Below are positions 7,273-10,433 of a DNA stretch of 10,433 nucleotides, piece after piece. Source of the stretch: Planctomycetaceae bacterium (GTDB lineage: Bacteria > Planctomycetota > Planctomycetia > Pirellulales > Thermoguttaceae); the NCBI GenBank assembly GCA_031254675.1, contig JAIRTV010000049.1, positions 1 to 10,433 of the forward strand. Direction: 5' to 3'. The position numbers and the translations under genes are program-made. The notes beneath the pieces were generated by a model. The model was not told where the DNA came from and searched no databases. It worked only from the letters and a program-made list of their open reading frames with translations. Position 1 is the first letter of the stretch. Every line of letters begins with the position of its first letter.

Positions 7273-8769
7273 ATGAATTTATTTCCATTTCTATTGACGG
7301 CATTTTTTTTCGTTGTGATCTTGTTGATTGCTGGTTGGGGTTTGCGGCGAACATCGAATGTTCATGATTTTTTTCTTGGCGGTCGAACGCTTGGCGCATG
7401 GCTTTTGGCGTTTTCTTATGGTACTGCTTATTTTAGTGCGGTTATTTTTGTCGGGTTTGCCGGTCAATTCGGTTGGCAATTCGGGTTGAACGCTCTTTGG
7501 GTTGGTGTTGGCAACGCTGTTATTGGTTCCGGTTTGGCGTGGTTGGTTCTTGGTCAACGGACACGCCGAATGACACACAATCTTCATGTTCAAACAATGC
7601 CGGAATTTTTCGCCGCACGATACGAGACAAACGGCATCAAAATTATAACGGCATTGATTATTTTTATTTTTCTGGCGCCGTATTCGGCATCGGTGTTTAC
7701 GGGGTTGAGTTATTTGTTTGAAATTGTTTTTGAACGGAAGGTTAGTTTTACGGTTGTGTTGACGGTGATTTCAATCATTTCGTTTATCTATATTACTTGC
7801 GGTGGTTACAAGGCGATTGCCCGAATTGATTTTATTCAGGGAATAATCATGTTTTTCGGTTCTTTGCTCATGGTTTATGTTGTTGCCAAAAACTATGGCG
7901 GAATTACCGCTGCGGCAACTGAACTCTCCACAAAACTCAATGAACGTATTGCTTCCGGCGAAATTAAATCGCCGCCTTGGTATATTTTGCCGTCGGTGGT
8001 ATTTATGACGTCGTTTGGAGTTTGGGGGCTGCCGCAAATGGTACACAAATACTACGCCATTCGTGACGAAAACGAAATTAAACGCGGTGCGTTGATTACA
8101 ACGATTTTTGCGTTGGTTATTGGTTGTGCTGCTTATTTTACCGGCGCCGCAACCCATTTGATGGAACCGCACACAATTCCACGCACGGCATTGGGCGGAA
8201 TTAATTTCGACCAATTAGTTCCTGATTTGGTTGCTTCCCATTTACCGCAAGTCTTGTTGGCGGTTATTCTATTACTTGTGTTGTCGGCGTCGCTTTCAAC
8301 ATTGAGTTCATTGGTTCTTGTGTCGTCTTCGGCGATTACCATTGACTTATACAAAGGTTATCTCAATCCGAATGCGTCAAATCGGTCGGAGTTATTATTG
8401 ATGCGATTGCTCTGTGGGGTTTTTATTTTGATTTCGTATTTAATTGCGTTATTTAGACCGGCGTGGATTGTATCGTTGATGTCTATTTCGTGGGGGGCGG
8501 TTGCGGGTTCATTTTTGGCGCCGTATCTTTATGGTTTGTTTTGGAAACGGACAACAAAATTGGGGGCTTATGCCGGAATAGGGACGGGATTGTTGGTTTC
8601 TAACGGTTTGTACTGGTATTGGTTTTTTATGGAGAGTCCTGCCAATGCCGGAGCGAGAGCGCCGCTTGCGGCATCGATTGCCATGGTTGTTCCGTTAATT
8701 ATTGTTCCGGTGGTTAGTCTGTTGACTTCGCCTCCTAAACCGGAAACGATTCAAAAAGCTTTTGAATGA
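7273..8769 (+). CDS. Sodium:solute symporter (SSS/SLC5 family), PutP-like
   Basis: A 498-residue inner-membrane protein that should couple Na+ entry to uptake of an organic solute. It is hydrophobic throughout and fits about 13 helices on a LeuT-type fold. Family landmarks are the FFLGGRTLGAWLLAFSYGTA segment near residues 33-52, the loop ITCGGYKAIARIDFIQG (about 174-190), GLPQMVHKYYAIRDENEIKR (252-271), and the helix ASLSTLSS (339-346), followed by VLVSSSAITIDLYKGY. In PutP the matching Ser-Thr pair binds sodium, and here the ST is kept. The closest recognisable relatives are proline- and pantothenate-type carriers, but the substrate cannot be assigned. The start is set at ATG 7273; a TTG at 7267 would add two residues. 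No Shine-Dalgarno sequence precedes either. The gene ends 62 bases before mnmE on the same strand, so co-transcription is possible, although a TATAAT lies in the gap. Confidence 0.95.
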   Translation: MNLFPFLLTAFFFVVILLIAGWGLRRTSNVHDFFLGGRTLGAWLLAFSYGTAYFSAVIFVGFAGQFGWQFGLNALWVGVGNAVIGSGLAWLVLGQRTRRMTHNLHVQTMPEFFAARYETNGIKIITALIIFIFLAPYSASVFTGLSYLFEIVFERKVSFTVVLTVISIISFIYITCGGYKAIARIDFIQGIIMFFGSLLMVYVVAKNYGGITAAATELSTKLNERIASGEIKSPPWYILPSVVFMTSFGVWGLPQMVHKYYAIRDENEIKRGALITTIFALVIGCAAYFTGAATHLMEPHTIPRTALGGINFDQLVPDLVASHLPQVLLAVILLLVLSASLSTLSSLVLVSSSAITIDLYKGYLNPNASNRSELLLMRLLCGVFILISYLIALFRPAWIVSLMSISWGAVAGSFLAPYLYGLFWKRTTKLGAYAGIGTGLLVSNGLYWYWFFMESPANAGARAPLAASIAMVVPLIIVPVVSLLTSPPKPETIQKAFE

Positions 8770-8799
8770 TTGTTGACGTTTATTGTGGTGTGACAGTAC

Positions 8800-8805
8800 T
8801 ATAAT
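8800..8805 (+). promoter_or_regulatory. Possible -10 element upstream of mnmE
   Basis: A perfect TATAAT lies 26 bases before the mnmE start codon, in the 62-bp gap after the symporter gene. The only good -35 match, TTGACG at 8773-8778, is 21 bases away, too far for a standard sigma-70 promoter, and there is no TGn extension. A weak promoter giving mnmE its own transcript is plausible but not shown. Confidence 0.35.
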
Positions 8806-8831
8806 TTGGTGCTATTCTGTTTTCCTAAAGC

Positions 8832-10190
8832 ATGTTTGAAGAGACCATTATTGCACAATCGACGGCGTATGGAGCGGCGATTCGCGGCATGATTCGAATT
8901 AACGGACCGGCGGCGATTTTATCGTTGCGAGGGTTATTTGAGCCGGAGTTGCGTGCGGAACCGCAACCTTATATCAAAACCGGTCATTTTATTTTCTGGG
9001 GAACGGCGCGTCGGATTCCGGCGAAAATTTTTTATTGGTCTGAGGGGCGTGGTTATACGGGTCATCAATCGGTTGAGATTCACACGTTGGGTTCGCAACC
9101 GATTCTCGAATCAATTATCGCTGCTGTTAGTCAATCGGGTCATGTTCGTCAAGCTCGACCGGGGGAATTGACGTTGCGTGCTTTTTTATCGGGTCGTCTT
9201 GACCTGACGCAGGCGGAAGCCGTACTTGGAGTTATCGAAGCCCCGTCGCAACACGTTTTGAAGATTGCGTTGCAACAGCTTGCTGGTGGAATGACGTTGC
9301 CGGTTCAACAGGTTCGCAACACGTTAGTTGAAACGTTGGCGCATCTTGAAGCGGGGTTGGATTTTCCTGACGAGGATATTGAATTTATTACACGTTTGGA
9401 GTTGAGTTCTGTTTTGCGGTTGGTGCGGGAGCGAATGGAATTGCTTCAACAACGTATGACAAAACGCGGTTATTCGAATGAGTATCCGCGAGTAGTGTTG
9501 CTTGGTTTGCCGAATGCGGGTAAGAGTACGTTGTTTAATACGTTGCTCCAAACGCAGCAAGCGATTGTGTCGCCAACACCGGGAACCACACGTGATTATC
9601 TTGAAGCTGGAATGGTGTTGGAGGGTTTGCGGTGTATTCTTGTGGACACGGCTGGTATTGGTGTTTGTTCTGTGGAAAATGAGATTGACGAAACCGCGCA
9701 ACAGTTGTCAAGACAGGTTGCCGAACAAAGTGATTTGATTATTTACTGTTTTGATGATTCTTCCAAAAAATTGGCGAATCCATTTGGTTTTGGTGAGGCG
9801 AAGGTTTTGTTTGTTCGAACCAAATCGGATTTGAACAACTTGGATCATTCGTTTTTAAACGAATCGGAGACGTGGGAGGTTGCGGTCTCGTCGCGAACTG
9901 GTGAGGGGATTGACTTATTGCGGGCAACGGTTGCGCAACATTTGCGAGCGATGGCGTCGGACAACATGTTACGTAGTACGGTGTTGCGGTGTCGTGATTC
10001 GGTGAGTGGGGCGATTCGGTTGTTGGAACAAGCGTCCGCGATGTGTGATTCGCAAGATCATTTTTTCGATGAATCAATTCTTGCGTTGCAGATTCGATCG
10101 GTTCTGGAAACGCTTGGTCTTATTGATGGCAGTGTTTATACTGACGAAATTCTCAATGAAATATTCAGCCGCTTCTGTATCGGAAAATAA
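8832..10190 (+). CDS. mnmE: tRNA uridine-5-carboxymethylaminomethyl modification GTPase MnmE (TrmE)
   Basis: A 452-residue cytoplasmic GTPase that, with MnmG, installs the carboxymethylaminomethyl group on wobble U34 of certain tRNAs. The N-terminal folate-binding domain runs to about residue 118 and includes ARPGELTLRAFLSGRLDL (108-125). The helical domain flanks a G domain with G1 GLPNAGKST (225-233), G2 GTTRD (251-255) and G3 DTAG (272-275). V281-E282 follows, in the place of the catalytic Glu of the family. G4 reads TKSD (330-333) and not the usual NKxD. The protein ends in the diagnostic FCIGK, with the conserved Cys at 449, so it is complete and of normal length. The N-terminus reads AYGAAIRGMIRINGP where most bacteria have a GRGGIG motif. 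The start ATG 8832 matches family N-termini; no Shine-Dalgarno sequence is visible. MnmG is not in the window. An IS66-type end begins two bases after the stop codon. Confidence 0.98.
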   Translation: MFEETIIAQSTAYGAAIRGMIRINGPAAILSLRGLFEPELRAEPQPYIKTGHFIFWGTARRIPAKIFYWSEGRGYTGHQSVEIHTLGSQPILESIIAAVSQSGHVRQARPGELTLRAFLSGRLDLTQAEAVLGVIEAPSQHVLKIALQQLAGGMTLPVQQVRNTLVETLAHLEAGLDFPDEDIEFITRLELSSVLRLVRERMELLQQRMTKRGYSNEYPRVVLLGLPNAGKSTLFNTLLQTQQAIVSPTPGTTRDYLEAGMVLEGLRCILVDTAGIGVCSVENEIDETAQQLSRQVAEQSDLIIYCFDDSSKKLANPFGFGEAKVLFVRTKSDLNNLDHSFLNESETWEVAVSSRTGEGIDLLRATVAQHLRAMASDNMLRSTVLRCRDSVSGAIRLLEQASAMCDSQDHFFDESILALQIRSVLETLGLIDGSVYTDEILNEIFSRFCIGK

Positions 10191-10191
10191 C

Positions 10192-10224
10192 GTAAGCGTT
10201 CGCGGTAATTTTTTCTTTTGCGTG
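10192..10224 (+). repeat. Second copy of the IS66-type terminal repeat, directly behind mnmE
   Basis: It starts GTAAGCGTTCGCGGTAATTT and matches the repeat at 398-366 at 29 of 33 positions. It is in the opposite orientation, so the presumed interior of an element would extend to the right. No transposase sequence follows within the remaining 200 bases, so this is either a stranded end, a small non-autonomous derivative, or the edge of an element whose body is decayed. Confidence 0.7.
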
Positions 10225-10290
10225 AGTTGAATGGTAAACGTTTTGTCCATACTACAAACAATCCACAATTTCTAAAAGATCGCATCAACG

Positions 10291-10327
10291 CTCACGCACA
10301 GACATAAAATAACGGTAACCGTTCACG
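10291..10327. repeat. Third, degenerate IS66-type end with shared 8-bp flank
   Basis: GTAACCGTTCACG at 10315-10327 differs by one base from the first 13 bases of the end at 398. It is preceded by AAAATAACG, and the same AAAATAAC lies at 10184-10191 just before the copy at 10192. On the other strand, 10326 back to 10291 also resembles the 10192-10226 copy (about 26 of 36 positions by hand alignment, with one gap), sharing GCGTGAG / CTCACGC as inner ends. The palindrome AACGGT-A-ACCGTT (10311-10323) partly explains why both readings work. The whole of 10192-10326 could be a small inverted-repeat element of about 135 bp. Confidence 0.45.
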
Positions 10328-10414
10328 TTTTTTTTGAAAAATTAAATATGTCAACGAATGATTGATCATAAAACTTTTCTGTGTTTTCCGTGTTCAAATA
10401 AAATCAACACCAAA

Positions 10415-10420
10415 AGAGGT
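10415..10420 (+). promoter_or_regulatory. Shine-Dalgarno sequence of the last, truncated gene
   Basis: AGAGGT lies 6 bases before ATG 10427 and supports that start codon. Confidence 0.6.
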
Positions 10421-10426
10421 ATTAAA

Positions 10427-10433
10427 ATGAAAT
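10427..10433 (+). CDS. Start of a further gene, cut by the window edge
   Basis: Only ATG, AAA and one further base are present. The call rests on the well-spaced AGAGGT before it. The product cannot be inferred. Its 5' flank back to the mnmE stop contains the repeats described above and otherwise AT-rich sequence without a recognisable promoter. Confidence 0.45.

Noticed and set aside
8773..8805. TTGACG with TATAAT as a standard promoter for mnmE
   Set aside because: The spacing is 21 bases, outside the usual 16-18. Only the -10 hexamer is listed, at low confidence.

Overview
The window is a stretch of bacterial chromosome, probably from a low-GC member of the Planctomycetota. The support is indirect. 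It carries a zinc-ribbon, membrane-anchored WD40 protein and a TPR protein with a GT-B-like C-terminal half, both of a style common in that phylum. MnmE starts with a GAAIRG-type N-terminus instead of the usual GRGGIG. Shine-Dalgarno sequences are mostly missing. The base composition looks AT-rich. The phylum call is an inference, not a measurement.

Layout, left to right. The left edge (1-398) holds the 5' end of an IS66-family insertion sequence on the minus strand: a terminal repeat starting GTAAGCG at 398, a coiled-coil N-terminus, then an internal deletion with a frame change leading straight into the transposase core, which runs off the window. Three minus-strand genes follow: an MFS transporter (597-1817), a 943-residue zinc-ribbon/TM/WD40 protein (2087-4918) and a 594-residue TPR + glycosyltransferase-like protein (5165-6949). 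A 323-bp divergent intergenic region with a strong 41-bp hairpin (6976-7016) separates these from two plus-strand genes: an SSS-family sodium:solute symporter (7273-8769) and the tRNA-modification GTPase mnmE (8832-10190). Two bases after the mnmE stop lies a second copy of the IS66-type end (10192-10224, 29/33 identical to the one at 366-398) with further related repeats. The window closes on a Shine-Dalgarno sequence and the first codons of another gene (10427).

The genes do not form an evident pathway: two secondary transporters, a housekeeping tRNA-modification enzyme, and two large repeat proteins of unknown partner. No defence, CRISPR, phage or biosynthetic system is recognisable. The points most worth following are (1) the related IS66 ends facing each other across the whole gene block, (2) 12-bp-period repeats inside two neighbouring coding sequences, which add 4-residue units, in one case in the middle of a conserved loop, (3) a change of strand composition near 4.9-5.2 kb that does not coincide with the change of gene direction, and (4) the hairpin between the divergent genes.
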